Assembly: GCA_035284745.1 (NCBI GenBank) | Contig: JAYKIL010000014.1 | Location: forward strand, 1-64,000 | Direction of reading: 5' to 3' | From: JAYKJB01 sp035284745 [NCBI: Candidatus Sericytochromatia bacterium] | GTDB taxonomy: Bacteria; Cyanobacteriota; Sericytochromatia; S15B-MN24 | Length of the DNA: 64,000 nt | Shown: piece after piece, positions 24,394 to 34,098 of the stretch | Position numbering within the stretch: the stretch's first letter is position 1 | Layout: each line of letters begins with the position of its first letter | The notes under the pieces: model-generated | The model's database searches: none | The model's input: only the letters and a program-made list of their open reading frames with translations | Told to the model about the DNA's origin: nothing | Position numbers and translations under genes: made by a program

Positions 24394-26052
24394 ATGGCGT
24401 CGTACCAATACGTTTACACGATGTACAAACTGACCAAGGTGGTTCCGCCCAAGCGCGAGGTCTTAAAGGAAGTCACGCTGGCTTTTTTGCCCGGAGCGAA
24501 GATCGGCGTTCTGGGCTCTAACGGAGCCGGTAAATCGACGTTGTTGCGCATTATGGCGGGCATTGACAAAAGCTACAACGGCGAAGCGAAACTGGCCGAT
24601 GGTGCCACTGTAGGGTACTTGCACCAAGAGCCCGAACTCGACCCAAACAAAACGGTGCGCGAGAATGTAGAAGACGGTATGGCGCACATCCGTGACAAGG
24701 TAAAGCGGTTTGAAGAATTGGCCGCCGACTATTCGGACGAGACCGCGGACGAATTCAGCCGCCTGCAAGAAGAAATAGATGCGGCGGACGGATGGAACCT
24801 CGACAATCAGATTGAAATTGCGATGGATGCATTGCGCTGCCCCCCGGGAGATGCCGATGTGACCAAACTTTCAGGGGGTGAAAAGAGACGGGTGGCCTTG
24901 TGCCGCTTGCTGCTTTCGGCCCCCGACCTGTTGCTGCTCGACGAACCGACCAACCACCTGGATGCGGAATCTGTCGAATGGCTGGAGCAGCACCTCGCTA
25001 AATATGCGGGAACCGTCGTCGCTGTGACCCACGACCGCTACTTCCTCGACAACGTGGCAGGCTGGATACTGGAATTACACAGCGGCCACGGCTACCCCTT
25101 CGAGGGGAACTACACCGGCTGGCTGGAACAAAAACAAAAACGCCTGGCTCAGGAAGAGAAGCAGGCCTCTGCGCGCCAGAAAACCCTGGAACGCGAACTG
25201 GAGTGGGTGCGAATGGCACCCCGGGCCCGGCAGGCGAAGCCCAAAGCGCGCTTGAACAACTATGAGGCCTTGCTGGCAGAGAGCAATGCGGTTAAACAGG
25301 ACAATGTTGAAATTTACATTCCGCCTGGGCCGCGCCTGGGCGATGTGGTCATCCAAGGAAAAGGGCTGAGCAAGGGCTACGGTGACAAACTTCTTTTCGA
25401 GAATTTTGATTTCGAGTTACCGCCCGGAGGCATCGTGGGCGTCATTGGCCCGAACGGGGCGGGTAAGTCAACCCTGATGCGAATGATTGTCGGCCAAGAA
25501 CAACCGGATGCCGGCTCGTTCAAAACGGGAGAAACCGTCAAACTCTCCTACGTCGACCAGAGCCGTGAGGCCTTGGCTCCCGACAAGAACGTGTGGGAAA
25601 TGATTTCAGGTGGCCAAGAGAAGCTCAAAGTGGGCAACAAAGAAATTGCCTCGCGCGCTTATGTGGCGAGCTTTAATTTCAAGGGCCCCGATCAACAAAA
25701 AAAGGTGGGGACCTTGTCCGGTGGCGAACGCAATCGGGTTCATATGGCATTGACCCTGCAACGGGGCGGCAACCTGATTATTCTGGACGAACCGACCAAC
25801 GACCTCGACGTCGACACGTTGCGGGCCTTGGAAGAGGCATTGCTGGGCTTCCCCGGCTGTGCTGTCGTCGTCAGCCACGACCGCTGGTTCCTCGACCGCA
25901 TTGCCACGCACATCATTGCCTTTGAAGGGGACAGTCAGGTGGTGTATTTCAACGGCAATTACCAGGAATACGAAGAGGATCGCAAACGCCGCCTCGGCGC
26001 TGAGGCCGAGCGCCCCTCTCGCATCAAGTACAAACCCTTGGTTCGCGCCTAG
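24394..26052 (+). CDS. ettA: Energy-dependent translational throttle protein EttA
   Basis: 552 residues, the family's usual size. The ATG at 24394 begins [20 protein letters not shown], characteristic of EttA; a 77-residue upstream extension runs through tRNA-Sec and is rejected. It is a soluble ABC-F protein with two ABC domains: Walker [10 protein letters not shown] and GPNGAGKST, signatures [11 protein letters not shown] and [11 protein letters not shown], and Walker [13 protein letters not shown] and [12 protein letters not shown]. The inter-domain linker and the arm that touches the ribosomal L1 stalk lie between. It binds the ribosomal E-site and gates elongation according to the ATP/ADP ratio. 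Confidence 0.94.
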   Translation: MASYQYVYTMYKLTKVVPPKREVLKEVTLAFLPGAKIGVLGSNGAGKSTLLRIMAGIDKSYNGEAKLADGATVGYLHQEPELDPNKTVRENVEDGMAHIRDKVKRFEELAADYSDETADEFSRLQEEIDAADGWNLDNQIEIAMDALRCPPGDADVTKLSGGEKRRVALCRLLLSAPDLLLLDEPTNHLDAESVEWLEQHLAKYAGTVVAVTHDRYFLDNVAGWILELHSGHGYPFEGNYTGWLEQKQKRLAQEEKQASARQKTLERELEWVRMAPRARQAKPKARLNNYEALLAESNAVKQDNVEIYIPPGPRLGDVVIQGKGLSKGYGDKLLFENFDFELPPGGIVGVIGPNGAGKSTLMRMIVGQEQPDAGSFKTGETVKLSYVDQSREALAPDKNVWEMISGGQEKLKVGNKEIASRAYVASFNFKGPDQQKKVGTLSGGERNRVHMALTLQRGGNLIILDEPTNDLDVDTLRALEEALLGFPGCAVVVSHDRWFLDRIATHIIAFEGDSQVVYFNGNYQEYEEDRKRRLGAEAERPSRIKYKPLVRA

Positions 26053-26073
26053 GCGTTCGTCAACCTTTGCGTT

Positions 26074-26117
26074 TGGCCCGGCCCTTGCAACCAGCAGCCG
26101 GGCCATTACAATTCTTT
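26074..26117 (+). terminator. Rho-independent terminator of ettA
   Basis: A perfect 9-bp stem TGGCCCGGC / GCCGGGCCA with a 14-nt loop, followed by TTACAATTCTTT. The next 90 bp (to 26207) are very AT-rich and probably hold the promoter of the following gene. Confidence 0.8.
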
Positions 26118-26207
26118 GACCATTTATTAACTTTTATGATCGACAATATAAATTTACATTTTTACAATAAAAACTGTTAAACCGCTCCAATATGAAGGTT
26201 TTAAGCC

Positions 26208-26618
26208 ATGTTTCCTGTCGATTATCAAGTGAATGTTCACACCGCCAAGGGGGTTCGCCGATACGTTCTGCTTGAAAACCAGCGCGATCGCGCGTTGGTG
26301 GTGCTTCCCCCGCGGTGGGTCAAGCCGCTGTTGGCTCGCCTGAAGTGGGGGGGGCCACAAGATGATGAGCTGGTGAAGATACTGAGCCGTGAGGTCTTGG
26401 TGATCGATCGTCAGCGAGGCTATCCATTGTCGGAGACTGAAACCCGCAAAGCGTTGGCCGCCTCCGAGCACGTGGCCATTGTCCGTGCGGGCCTGTTCCG
26501 TCAGAAACTCCCGGAACAGGGCCACTGGGGCAACGAAGATGACTTGGGATGGGCATTTGGCCTCGAGGCGGCCCGGAGACGCCTCGGCATCGGGGGGGGG
26601 CCCGGAGTCTCCGCCTGA
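26208..26618 (+). CDS. Conserved-looking hypothetical protein (136 aa)
   Basis: ATG at 26208 with GAAGG ~9 nt upstream. It is soluble and basic, with a beta-like N-terminal part (VDYQVNVHTAKGVRRYVLLEN), an Arg/Leu-rich central helix and a Gly-rich C-terminus (LGIGGGPGVSA). No cysteine or signal peptide is present. No family was recognised. It has its own AT-rich promoter region after the ettA terminator. Confidence 0.55.
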   Translation: MFPVDYQVNVHTAKGVRRYVLLENQRDRALVVLPPRWVKPLLARLKWGGPQDDELVKILSREVLVIDRQRGYPLSETETRKALAASEHVAIVRAGLFRQKLPEQGHWGNEDDLGWAFGLEAARRRLGIGGGPGVSA

Positions 26619-26651
26619 GCGCTGGGGTCTTCGGTTTTCTGGCAGCCACCC

Positions 26652-26681
26652 TTAACGAGAAGCCCAAAGGGCTGATAGTAT
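26652..26681 (+). promoter_or_regulatory. Promoter for a probably leaderless esterase mRNA
   Basis: TTAACG, an 18-nt spacer and TAGTAT (26676-26681). The predicted transcription start coincides with the GTG start at 26688, which lacks a Shine-Dalgarno. Confidence 0.45.
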
Positions 26682-26687
26682 GGGCAG

Positions 26688-27485
26688 GTGCCGATTCGTC
26701 GTCTTCAAACCGCCCAAGGCCGCCTGCATCATAGCAAAGCCTTTGAAATTCCCGGGGTGCCCGGTCCACATCCCCTCACGGTGTACCTTCCTCCCGGCTA
26801 TGATCAAAGCCACGGGCGCTATCCCGTCGCATTTATTTTTGACGGGCAGAACGTCTTTGGTGACCACGGGTCCTTCGCGGGTGGGTGGCACTTAGACCAC
26901 GCACTGGATTTACGGGCGGGTGCCGGCCGACAGGTACCCATCGTGATTGCGATTCATCACGGCCCACAGCGCGCCCGCGAATTGTCGCCGTGGCCTGTTG
27001 AAGAGGGGCAAGAACCGCTCGGGAACACGTTCCTTGAGTGGGTCGTCGGCCCCTTGCTACAGATGGTTCAAGAGGATCTGCGTGTGCTCGACGGCCCAGA
27101 AAACACATTGATTGGTGGCTCTTCACTGGGGGGCCTGCTGGCCTTATACGGTTTTTTTAAACACAACGACATTTTTGGCAAAGCACTGGTGATGTCACCC
27201 TCTTTGTGGGTCGCGGAAGGAAAAATTTTTGAATTTGTCGCACGGGCAAGATGTGGAGGAGACCCGCGTATTTACTTGGATTGTGGTGCTCGAGAGGCAG
27301 AGGGCATCGTCATACAACACGCCGAGTGGATGAACGATTTACTCACGCGCAAGGGATTTTTTCCGGGGTATCATGTGTTGTGGCGTCCGGATACGCACGG
27401 CGCACACAATGAACGACACTGGCGCAGACGCTTGCCGCGTGCCATGCGGTTTCTGTACGACATGGACACGCCGGATGCCATATGA
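26688..27485 (+). CDS. Alpha/beta-hydrolase, putative esterase (esterase D/Fes type)
   Basis: 265 residues. HPLTVYLPPGYDQ near residue 28 is the usual first strand of the esterase-D family. The nucleophile elbow is IGGSSLGGLLALYGF (Ser near 146), and a C-terminal HGAHNERHWRRR supplies the His. The acid is probably the Asp in YLDCGAREAEG or WRPDTHG. Enzymes of this family hydrolyse small esters or siderophore esters; the substrate is unknown. The start codon is GTG with no Shine-Dalgarno, consistent with leaderless translation. No signal peptide, so it is cytoplasmic. Confidence 0.8.
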   Translation: MPIRRLQTAQGRLHHSKAFEIPGVPGPHPLTVYLPPGYDQSHGRYPVAFIFDGQNVFGDHGSFAGGWHLDHALDLRAGAGRQVPIVIAIHHGPQRARELSPWPVEEGQEPLGNTFLEWVVGPLLQMVQEDLRVLDGPENTLIGGSSLGGLLALYGFFKHNDIFGKALVMSPSLWVAEGKIFEFVARARCGGDPRIYLDCGAREAEGIVIQHAEWMNDLLTRKGFFPGYHVLWRPDTHGAHNERHWRRRLPRAMRFLYDMDTPDAI

Positions 27486-27549
27486 CAAGCGGAAGTTCAT
27501 TCAAACCTCCTAAATTGTCCTCACTCAATCTGCGCGAGAAGGGATTGAT

Positions 27550-28851
27550 ATGAAGTTAGCGGTTTCAGACGGATGGAGGCTTCCTGAGTGGGTGGAACCA
27601 CTGGCTGCCTTTTTACCCGATTGGGGCACCCCACCGGCTTTGCCTCCACTGAGCGCCTTGTGGACCTTGACGTGGCTGCTGCTCGGGGCTTGGCTCTTAT
27701 TTCTCGCGCTCAAAACACTCAACGTCCGCTTGACGAGACTGTTGACGCGTCACATGCCGTCATTTTGGACCGACGTGGTGTTAGAGAACAACATTCTTAA
27801 TCGCACCATGGTGGTCTTCCCCGTTCTGCTCATCAACCGGGGACTGCCCGTGATTCCCCAATTGCCCATCAACTTTGTCGATGGGCTTCAGCGACTGACC
27901 CTCGCCACTCTGGCGGTGATTGCCGCCCGCGTGATTGGCGCCGTCGTTGATGCGGGCCACGATATTTATCAACGATACCCCATTGCCGAAGGACGCCCCA
28001 TTAAGGGCTACGTGCAAGTATTCAAGCTCGTTCTCTATATTGCGGCGGGCCTGATGGCGTTGGCGGCTTTGGCAAATCAATCGCCTTGGTTTTTCATCAG
28101 TGGCCTCGGCGCTATGACCGCCATTATTCTTCTCATCTTTCGCGACACAATTTTGTCTTTCGTCGCGGGCGTGCAATTGGTGAACAATGACCTGGTCCGG
28201 GTCGGTGACTGGATCGAAATGCCGCAATTTAATGCCGATGGAGACGTCGTAGACATCGCGTTGAATGTGGTCCGCGTACAAAACTGGGATCGCACCATCA
28301 CAGTGATTCCCACCCATAAATTCCTCGAACACGCTTTCAAAAATTGGCGCAACATGTTTGAGACAGGCGGCCGCCGCATCAAAAGGACCCTTGCGATTGA
28401 TATGGCCTCGGTTCGCTTTTTGACCTCTGAAGAAATTAGCCGATTTCGCCGTTTCCTGCTTTTACACGACTACATCGTTGCCAAGGAAGAAGATATCGCG
28501 ACGTGGAATGAGGCGAACTGCCCTGGCGATCGCACGGACGTGGTCGCTAACACCCGTCATCTCACGAACCTGGGCACCTTACGCGCCTACATCTTGGAAT
28601 ACCTGCGCCGCAACCCATATATCGATCAAGAGAGCACCGTGATGGTGCGTCAAATGGAACCGGGGTCGCAGGGCGTGGGGCTGCAAATATACGTCTTTTG
28701 TCGGGAAACTGCTTGGGTCAAATATGAAGGCATCCAATCCGACATTTTTGACCACATCCTGGCGATTGTGCCCGAATTTAGTTTGCGCATCTTTCAAGAA
28801 CCCACCGGTGCTGACTTCGGCAAGTCTTGGCCTGGGGACCACAGAGGGTAG
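27550..28851 (+). CDS. MscS-family mechanosensitive channel (YbdG-like)
   Basis: 433 residues, ATG at 27550 with GAAGGG 6 nt upstream. Hydrophobic segments lie at ~40-60, ~90-105, ~120-140, ~155-180 and the pore-lining helix at ~190-215. The family's beta domain follows as VGDWIEMPQFNADGDVVDIALNVVRVQNWD, then TVIPTHKFLEHAFKNW. The long C-terminal cytoplasmic region and the insert around 275-330 fit the YbdG (MscM-type) branch. It relieves osmotic downshock in the inner membrane. It follows the esterase by 64 bp, possibly in the same transcript. Confidence 0.88.
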   Translation: MKLAVSDGWRLPEWVEPLAAFLPDWGTPPALPPLSALWTLTWLLLGAWLLFLALKTLNVRLTRLLTRHMPSFWTDVVLENNILNRTMVVFPVLLINRGLPVIPQLPINFVDGLQRLTLATLAVIAARVIGAVVDAGHDIYQRYPIAEGRPIKGYVQVFKLVLYIAAGLMALAALANQSPWFFISGLGAMTAIILLIFRDTILSFVAGVQLVNNDLVRVGDWIEMPQFNADGDVVDIALNVVRVQNWDRTITVIPTHKFLEHAFKNWRNMFETGGRRIKRTLAIDMASVRFLTSEEISRFRRFLLLHDYIVAKEEDIATWNEANCPGDRTDVVANTRHLTNLGTLRAYILEYLRRNPYIDQESTVMVRQMEPGSQGVGLQIYVFCRETAWVKYEGIQSDIFDHILAIVPEFSLRIFQEPTGADFGKSWPGDHRG

Positions 28852-28897
28852 AACGGGCCCTTGCCTTCACCGCCTCCTGAGATACCTCGCCCACTCC

Positions 28898-28926
28898 TTA
28901 AGCTTTAACCATTTCAGTGTTAGAAT
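28898..28926 (+). promoter_or_regulatory. Candidate promoter of the 28.97-kb lipoprotein gene
   Basis: TTAAGC, 17-nt spacer, TAGAAT, giving a ~35-nt leader. The -35 is weak. Confidence 0.4.
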
Positions 28927-28967
28927 AAAGTTAAGCGAAGCGAGCCAGGTGCGGCAGGAGGAAGCGC

Positions 28968-29558
28968 GTGAAGAAGGTCTTAGCCCTCGGTATGGCCATC
29001 ATGACGTTGAGTGCGTGCGGTGTTCAGCCGCTTCGTAACACGTCCTACGTCCGGAGAATGTCCCCGGTGAGAACGTTGAACACCGATGCCATCGTGGACG
29101 CCCCGGGCGTGCCGGTGGGGGTTCAACAAAACTGCGTCGGGAAGTACCAGAAATATAAAATCAAAGGGGTTGCGACCATCAAGACCCTCGATGCCTCGTT
29201 ACTCGACGTGGTCGCCCGTCTCGGGGCGAAAGTGGGCCCGATTACGGTCAAGAAGGACGTCACCTTTACGCTCACCCGCCGGGATGATACCGAATGGCCC
29301 TATCAATTTACCGTCAAGAACTTGACTGACAAAGAGACCATTGAAAACAAAGCCCGCAAAGTCAGCTCGGAAGACGGCACCACCATCTTTTTGTTGGATG
29401 ATGACACGAACAGCACTTTCGCGGCTGATGGGGAAGGAACCGTCCGGATCGCAAGCGGAGACTTCGACATCACCTTCGGCAAGGAAGCAGGGCTCCGCGC
29501 GTTGATAGGGCCGATCATCCAAAATCCTGTGCGAACCCGCAACTGGTTTTCACGCTAA
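28968..29558 (+). CDS. Lipoprotein of unknown function (196 aa)
   Basis: GTG start at 28968 with AGGAGG ~7 nt upstream. A signal peptide ends in the lipobox MTLSAC. The mature part has a second cysteine (QQNCVGKY) and alternating short hydrophobic and charged strands (KKDVTFTLTRRDD, TTIFLLDDDTNS), suggesting a small all-beta domain. No family was recognised. It is monocistronic: the next gene is convergent, and a weak hairpin (29567-29586, CGACCC/GGGTCG) lies between. Confidence 0.65.
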   Translation: MKKVLALGMAIMTLSACGVQPLRNTSYVRRMSPVRTLNTDAIVDAPGVPVGVQQNCVGKYQKYKIKGVATIKTLDASLLDVVARLGAKVGPITVKKDVTFTLTRRDDTEWPYQFTVKNLTDKETIENKARKVSSEDGTTIFLLDDDTNSTFAADGEGTVRIASGDFDITFGKEAGLRALIGPIIQNPVRTRNWFSR

Positions 29559-29668
29559 GCTCTGTTCGACCCGCTCAACGGGGTCGGCCCCACACCAGGG
29601 GTCGTGAAGATCCGGCGGCCTGAACCAGACTGACTCACGTTGACGCCGCAAACCCTTAGTTCAAAGGC

Positions 29669-30505
29669 TCATCGTACGCCCGGCAAGAAGACCAACAACA
29701 CCGAACGCACCCGGGCGGTCGCCTTTGTGTCATCGGGGCCCCAATGGATTCGCTCATCGGGGCCACGCCAGGCCAGGGTCGACGATGATCCCCCATCCAG
29801 CGCCATGGCCTGGACGCAACTGAGCTGTTTCATCGCGTGGGCCAGTTGCCGGATGTCCAACCCGGGACCTCCTGCGACGACCCACACCATGCTGCCATCC
29901 GCGCGTAATCCGATGGCCGATCGTCTCGCGCGGCGGGCGCTCTGAATGCCGTCCCGCCAGGTTCCATCGCGGCGCCTCAAACGAAAGGCCTCCTTTTCCA
30001 AGCTCGGCTCAGGCAACAAGACCGGGCCTGCTTGCAAAGCGTCTTGCACATCGGGCGAAATGGTACCCCAAGGCGCGATTCCCCAGCCCTCTGAACCTAC
30101 AAACCACGCAGCGCGTGCATTGAGAATGAGCGGCAACGCCGAGCGCAATTCGGGGTTCGTCATCAACGCCCGGTTACCCTTCGGATCATCCACAAGTCGA
30201 CCATCCTGCCGGACATACGACACGGGTTCACCATCCGAGTGATTAAAAAACCCCCCGTTGATGGCTGCCACGGCTCCAGTTTCCCGAAGCCATTCAGGCA
30301 CACTGCGCCAAGCGCCCGTCGCCGGAAAAACCCGGCTGCCACGGGGCCACACCATCACCCACAGCGGCGCGTCGTTCACATTCATCCGAACCGGTTGGTG
30401 GCTCCACGGATTCCCTCGCGCGGCCCCTTGCCAGGCCCCCCCCAGCATGAGGCCGAGAAGCAGCGCCATCAGGGCCATTCTGGTTGTCAACCGAGGCGTT
30501 TTCAT
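29669..30505 (-). CDS. Exported phosphodiester glycosidase-family (NAGPA-like) protein
   Basis: 278 residues with an N-terminal signal (MALMALLLGLMLGGAW). The family's two landmarks are AVAAINGGFFNHSDGEP (~residues 78-94) and MALDGGSSSTLAW (~238-250), as in the domain of the uncovering enzyme (N-acetylglucosamine-1-phosphodiester glycosidase; DUF2233 family). In bacteria these proteins are exported and probably act on envelope polysaccharide or teichoic-like phosphodiesters; the substrate is unknown. Its ATG overlaps the stop of the upstream phosphatase gene (ATGA). Confidence 0.82.
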   Translation of the reverse strand: MKTPRLTTRMALMALLLGLMLGGAWQGAARGNPWSHQPVRMNVNDAPLWVMVWPRGSRVFPATGAWRSVPEWLRETGAVAAINGGFFNHSDGEPVSYVRQDGRLVDDPKGNRALMTNPELRSALPLILNARAAWFVGSEGWGIAPWGTISPDVQDALQAGPVLLPEPSLEKEAFRLRRRDGTWRDGIQSARRARRSAIGLRADGSMVWVVAGGPGLDIRQLAHAMKQLSCVQAMALDGGSSSTLAWRGPDERIHWGPDDTKATARVRSVLLVFLPGVR

Positions 30506-31011
30506 CCGCGTACGGGGGTCTTGCCACCCTTTGAAACCGACTCAAGGTGCTGAACCAGGCCTTCACACGCGTCTTCAATCAGATCCAAAACCCGCTCGAA
30601 GCCCTGCGCGCCCCCGTAGTAGGGGTCCGGCACCTCCTCGGCGTCATACTTCTGGCAAAATTCAGTCAACAAACGCAGTTTCTGGCGATACTCCGGCGGG
30701 CAGCGTTGCTCCAAATTCTGGATATTTGCGGCGTCCATGGCCACAATCAGATCCGCTTGCACGAAATCGTGCTCAGTGACCTGACGGGCCCTCAGCACGC
30801 TCAGATCATAGCCGCGTCGTTTCGCGTGCGCTTGAGACCGTGCATCAGGAGGGGCATCAGGGTGATAATTATGGGTTCCAGCAGAGTCGACGAGCACGCG
30901 ATCGCCCCAACCCAAATCCAGCACCCGAGACTGAAAAACACCGTGAGCCGTGGGACTGCGGCAAATATTGCCCATACACACGAACAAAACGAGAACGTCC
31001 GGTTGCGACAT
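30502..31011 (-). CDS. Low-molecular-weight protein tyrosine phosphatase
   Basis: 169 residues. The N-terminal P-loop VLFVCMGNICRSPTA contains the C-x5-R-S catalytic signature, and the C-terminal general acid is in VPDPYYGG. Such enzymes often control polysaccharide export kinases, but some act on phosphoarginine. GGAGGGGG lies ~8 nt before the ATG. It heads a run with the exported glycosidase-like gene, and both lie downstream of envelope genes on the same strand. Confidence 0.93.
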   Translation of the reverse strand: MSQPDVLVLFVCMGNICRSPTAHGVFQSRVLDLGWGDRVLVDSAGTHNYHPDAPPDARSQAHAKRRGYDLSVLRARQVTEHDFVQADLIVAMDAANIQNLEQRCPPEYRQKLRLLTEFCQKYDAEEVPDPYYGGAQGFERVLDLIEDACEGLVQHLESVSKGGKTPVRG

Positions 31012-31032
31012 CCATGGCCCCCTCCCGGCAGG

Positions 31033-31455
31033 CTACAATTCCCCGCTTGGTTCCCGCGTCAAACGTTGCCGCAACCAAGCCCCCACGGCCGCCACAGCAC
31101 TGGTCAAAACCAGTCCCCAAAAAACATCCACTGGCACCAGACGCGCGGGCCAACCTGCAATGACAGCCCAATTGGTCAATTCATAGGTGCCGTAGGCCAC
31201 CAGGCCCAAATGGAAGCCTCGCCAGGCCGCTTCGCGAGGCGCTGAGGCAGGCCACACCGCATAAACCACAATGGCTGTCACGTAGAAACCATAAAATAAA
31301 GCGGCAGCCGGTGCATAGGCCGGCGCGGCCAACAAAGGCCCCAAGGCCTCGGCATAAAAGGGTCGCATCAACCAGCCCAGCCACAACAGGTCAAAGCCGG
31401 TCATGACCACGGCCACACCGCACCATACCAGCAACCAACGCCCCGCCTGAGTCAT
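31033..31455 (-). CDS. DUF2177-type membrane protein
   Basis: 140 residues with four hydrophobic segments (LLVWCGVAVVMTGFDLLWLGWL, AALFYGFYVTAIVVYAVW, GLVAYGTYELTNWAVI, VFWGLVLTSAVAAVGAWL). The acidic residue in FDLLWL and YELTNWAVI within the third helix match the DUF2177 family of inner-membrane proteins, whose function is unknown. The start overlaps the stop of the lipoprotein hydrolase (ATGA). Confidence 0.75.
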   Translation of the reverse strand: MTQAGRWLLVWCGVAVVMTGFDLLWLGWLMRPFYAEALGPLLAAPAYAPAAALFYGFYVTAIVVYAVWPASAPREAAWRGFHLGLVAYGTYELTNWAVIAGWPARLVPVDVFWGLVLTSAVAAVGAWLRQRLTREPSGEL

Positions 31456-32384
31456 TCGACCTCCTGCGGTTGAGGAACCAGATGCCGCTCGATGGCCCCG
31501 AGGGCCACTTCGCGATTTGCAAATTCGAGGGATGTTTGTTCGTCGGCCACCCCATCAGGCCAAACGGGGATATGCCAGCTTGAATCCAGATATAAGACGT
31601 TGACGTCAGCCATTTTCAGACCCAAGCGAACAAGCTCTGCACTGCGTGCATCGACCGTGGGATCGCGACGTGCCTGCACCACCAACACCTTGGCGTCCGC
31701 CCCCAAAACGATGCCTTTTCTCAGGCGCCCCTTGAGCACCTCCGTGAGGTCCAACAGTTGCGTAAGTTGGGGCAGTGGACGGTAATGGTACCAATTTCCC
31801 TTGGTCACACGCGGGCGCTCAACGGCCTGCCCCGCCATCCCAAACCAACCCATCACGCCCGCATAGCCCAATTGACGATTCGCAGGCACGAGATCCACCA
31901 GTGGGGCTACCAGAGCGATTTGGCGCGGCGCAGGCGTGAGCAGCCCGCGCCCGAGCGCCTCGAGCAGCAAGGCCCCCCCCGTCGAAGTCGTCAAAAATCC
32001 GACGGACTCATACCCTTTCGCCAAAAGCGCCCGGTATTCACGAATAAGCGGCGCCTGCCACGTTTCCCAGGTTGACTTGGAAAAATCGTCCAAACTGGTG
32101 CCGTGCCCGCCCAGCAGCAACTCAGATACCAAGGCCCCCCGTTTTCGCAGCCGCTCAGCAGCCAGGCGCGTTTCGAAGGTGGTGGCCGTAAATCCATGAA
32201 CCGTTATGACCACGGGCTGCGCGCGCTGAGCCGCCGTCGGTGACGCGACTTCAGTGCTCAACAGGCGTGTTTGCGCCGGTCGCTGGCCATCATCCAAGTG
32301 CCCCGGGACGGCCGGAGGGACCCCGCAACCCGCGCTCAGAAGCGAGGCGAGCGCGGCCCCCAAAATGCCCCGTCTAGAAAGCAT
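31452..32384 (-). CDS. Alpha/beta-hydrolase lipoprotein
   Basis: About 310 residues from the ATG at 32384, which gives a clean signal with lipobox ASLLSAGC; a start 39 nt upstream would bury the signal. VVITVHGFTATTFETRL is the oxyanion segment, LTTSTGGALLLEAL the nucleophile elbow (Thr-Ser-Thr-Gly-Gly), DPTVDARSAE holds the acid and SSWHIPVWPDG the His. It looks like a monoacylglycerol-lipase or carboxylesterase relative anchored in the envelope. It overlaps the upstream gene by 11 nt and the downstream DUF2177 gene by 4 nt. Confidence 0.8.
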   Translation of the reverse strand: MLSRRGILGAALASLLSAGCGVPPAVPGHLDDGQRPAQTRLLSTEVASPTAAQRAQPVVITVHGFTATTFETRLAAERLRKRGALVSELLLGGHGTSLDDFSKSTWETWQAPLIREYRALLAKGYESVGFLTTSTGGALLLEALGRGLLTPAPRQIALVAPLVDLVPANRQLGYAGVMGWFGMAGQAVERPRVTKGNWYHYRPLPQLTQLLDLTEVLKGRLRKGIVLGADAKVLVVQARRDPTVDARSAELVRLGLKMADVNVLYLDSSWHIPVWPDGVADEQTSLEFANREVALGAIERHLVPQPQEVE

Positions 32385-32835
32385 ACCCAACCCCCACACG
32401 CAAGCGCGGCAAGGCAGTGGCATTCAGAACACTCATGGGTACAGTTTCCGTATTCATCATATGAACAGGAGGAGGCCCCACGGCCACGTCCACCTTCCAG
32501 CGCGCGAAGTGTGCCTGCCAACCCACGTTCCAGTATCCCAGGGGAAAAAACTCGTCCGGGGTGTGGGCGCTCAAGCCCGCGAGGCGCAGCCACGTCATCC
32601 CAGCCTCAACATAGCCGCCTCGCCAGCCCACGGGAATAAAATACCGGAATGAACCACCCAAACTGTGCGAGAGCCCCAGCGTCCCAACGGACACCAAGCC
32701 CCCCCAATCGGCCCAACGATGCTGGACGCCCAGGAAGGCATAGTCAGGATTTCCCACTCCACACCACGCCGTGGTTTCGGGGGTACGATGGGTCTGCGCA
32801 ATCAGCGGGGGAGGGGGTGGCATGGGGACAGGCAA
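32374..32835 (-). CDS. Small outer-membrane-like beta protein
   Basis: 153 residues. The TTG at 32835 is selected because GGAGG lies 6 nt upstream across a run of eight T; the next ATG is 18 nt from it. No cleavable signal is evident. The body has alternating amphipathic strands with many aromatic and glycine residues (GGLVSVGTLGLSHSLGGSF, GGYVEAGMTWLRLAGL) and the chain ends in VGVGYAF. A C-terminal phenylalanine is typical of outer-membrane beta-barrels, but the missing signal peptide and short length make this uncertain. It overlaps the following lipoprotein gene. Confidence 0.5.
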   Translation of the reverse strand: MPVPMPPPPPLIAQTHRTPETTAWCGVGNPDYAFLGVQHRWADWGGLVSVGTLGLSHSLGGSFRYFIPVGWRGGYVEAGMTWLRLAGLSAHTPDEFFPLGYWNVGWQAHFARWKVDVAVGPPPVHMMNTETVPMSVLNATALPRLRVGVGYAF

Positions 32836-32938
32836 AAAAAACCTCCGGCACCGAGACGTCCTGTAACATTCTTACCCACTGCAGCGCACAAACGCCCCTC
32901 CAGGGAAAAACGCGAGAGTTCGCGTCAGCGAAAGCCCA

Positions 32939-33901
32939 TCATTCACGCAGACTTCCCGACGGCCCCACCTCAACAACTATCTTTCCCACCGTTCTGCCCG
33001 ACATCGAACGCTGCCAAGCGGCGGCCACATCATCCAGTGGGTATCGGGCATCGAGGGTCACACGCAGCAAGCCACGCTGCCACCAATCGTCCAGCAGCCT
33101 CAGGTCCAATCCACTGCGACGCAGCATCACCGGGCGAGCCCGGCGCCCTCCCAAAATGTTCAGAAGCGATCGCGCCATCACCTTGGGGCCAGGCAGCACC
33201 GCCGCATAAATGCCCCGGCGCGTCAGCAGAGGCATAAAAGCATCAGGGTTGTCGCTGACACAATCCAAGACGCAATCAAACGGGCGTTGCTCGCGGTAAA
33301 CATCAGGCAAGTTGTAATCCAGCACTGAATCGGCACCCAAACCTGTCACAAATTCAACATTACGCGCGCTGCAAACCCCCACCACCTCGGCGCCCATCGT
33401 CTTCGCAATCTGCACGGCCAAATGTCCCACGCCGCCGGAAGCCCCCACCACCAACACGCGCTGGGAGGCGTTCGCCAAGGGCATTTCACATCGGTCGCGC
33501 AGGGCTTGTAAAGCCGTCATGCCTGCCAAAGGCAAAGCAGCCGCCTCCGCCATCGGCATCTCTGGTGGCACAGGCGCCACCACGTCAGCCTTGATGATGG
33601 CGTACTCGGCACATGCCCCCAAAGTCGTCATTCGGGCGTGCACCCGATCCCCCTCGCGCAGCGTGGTCACCCGTTTACCCACCGCATCGACCACGCCTGC
33701 TACGTCAAAACCGGGAATGGCCGGAAATCGAACAGGAATCAACCAGCGAAAGTGCCCGCTCGCCATTTTCCAATCCACCGGGTTCACGCCAGCCGCCGCA
33801 ACGCGCACACGCACCTCGCCAGGGCCAGGCCGGGGCAAGGGGCGATCGCCCACAGACAAAATCTCAGGCCCCCCATAGCGAGTAAAGTAAGCGGCACGCA
33901 T
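32939..33901 (-). CDS. NADPH:quinone oxidoreductase-like MDR protein
   Basis: 320 residues from the ATG at 33901 (MRAAYFTRYGGPE, the usual N-terminus of the family). It is a zinc-free medium-chain dehydrogenase/reductase: GEVRVRVAAAGVNPVDW in the catalytic domain and VLVVGASGGVGHLAVQ as the NADP-binding Rossmann loop. No catalytic zinc cysteines are present. Members reduce quinones or enones; the physiological substrate is unknown. It is divergent from the Rieske oxygenase gene, with ~200 bp between their starts. Confidence 0.87.
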   Translation of the reverse strand: MRAAYFTRYGGPEILSVGDRPLPRPGPGEVRVRVAAAGVNPVDWKMASGHFRWLIPVRFPAIPGFDVAGVVDAVGKRVTTLREGDRVHARMTTLGACAEYAIIKADVVAPVPPEMPMAEAAALPLAGMTALQALRDRCEMPLANASQRVLVVGASGGVGHLAVQIAKTMGAEVVGVCSARNVEFVTGLGADSVLDYNLPDVYREQRPFDCVLDCVSDNPDAFMPLLTRRGIYAAVLPGPKVMARSLLNILGGRRARPVMLRRSGLDLRLLDDWWQRGLLRVTLDARYPLDDVAAAWQRSMSGRTVGKIVVEVGPSGSLRE

Positions 33902-34098
33902 GCGAAGGCCCCCAACGAAACCCAGAACGCTTACCTCGTACCCAACAGGCGCTGCCAGCAACCCACGACCACAAAACCCGCGCAAAACCGCTCCGGAGGA
34001 TGCAAAAAATGAGGATACTGAGTGCCTCGCAGCCCAAGCGGCGTGATGGCTTGGGCTGGCCGAGAGGGGGTGCTATGATAACCTCGGGAGGGTGCGGC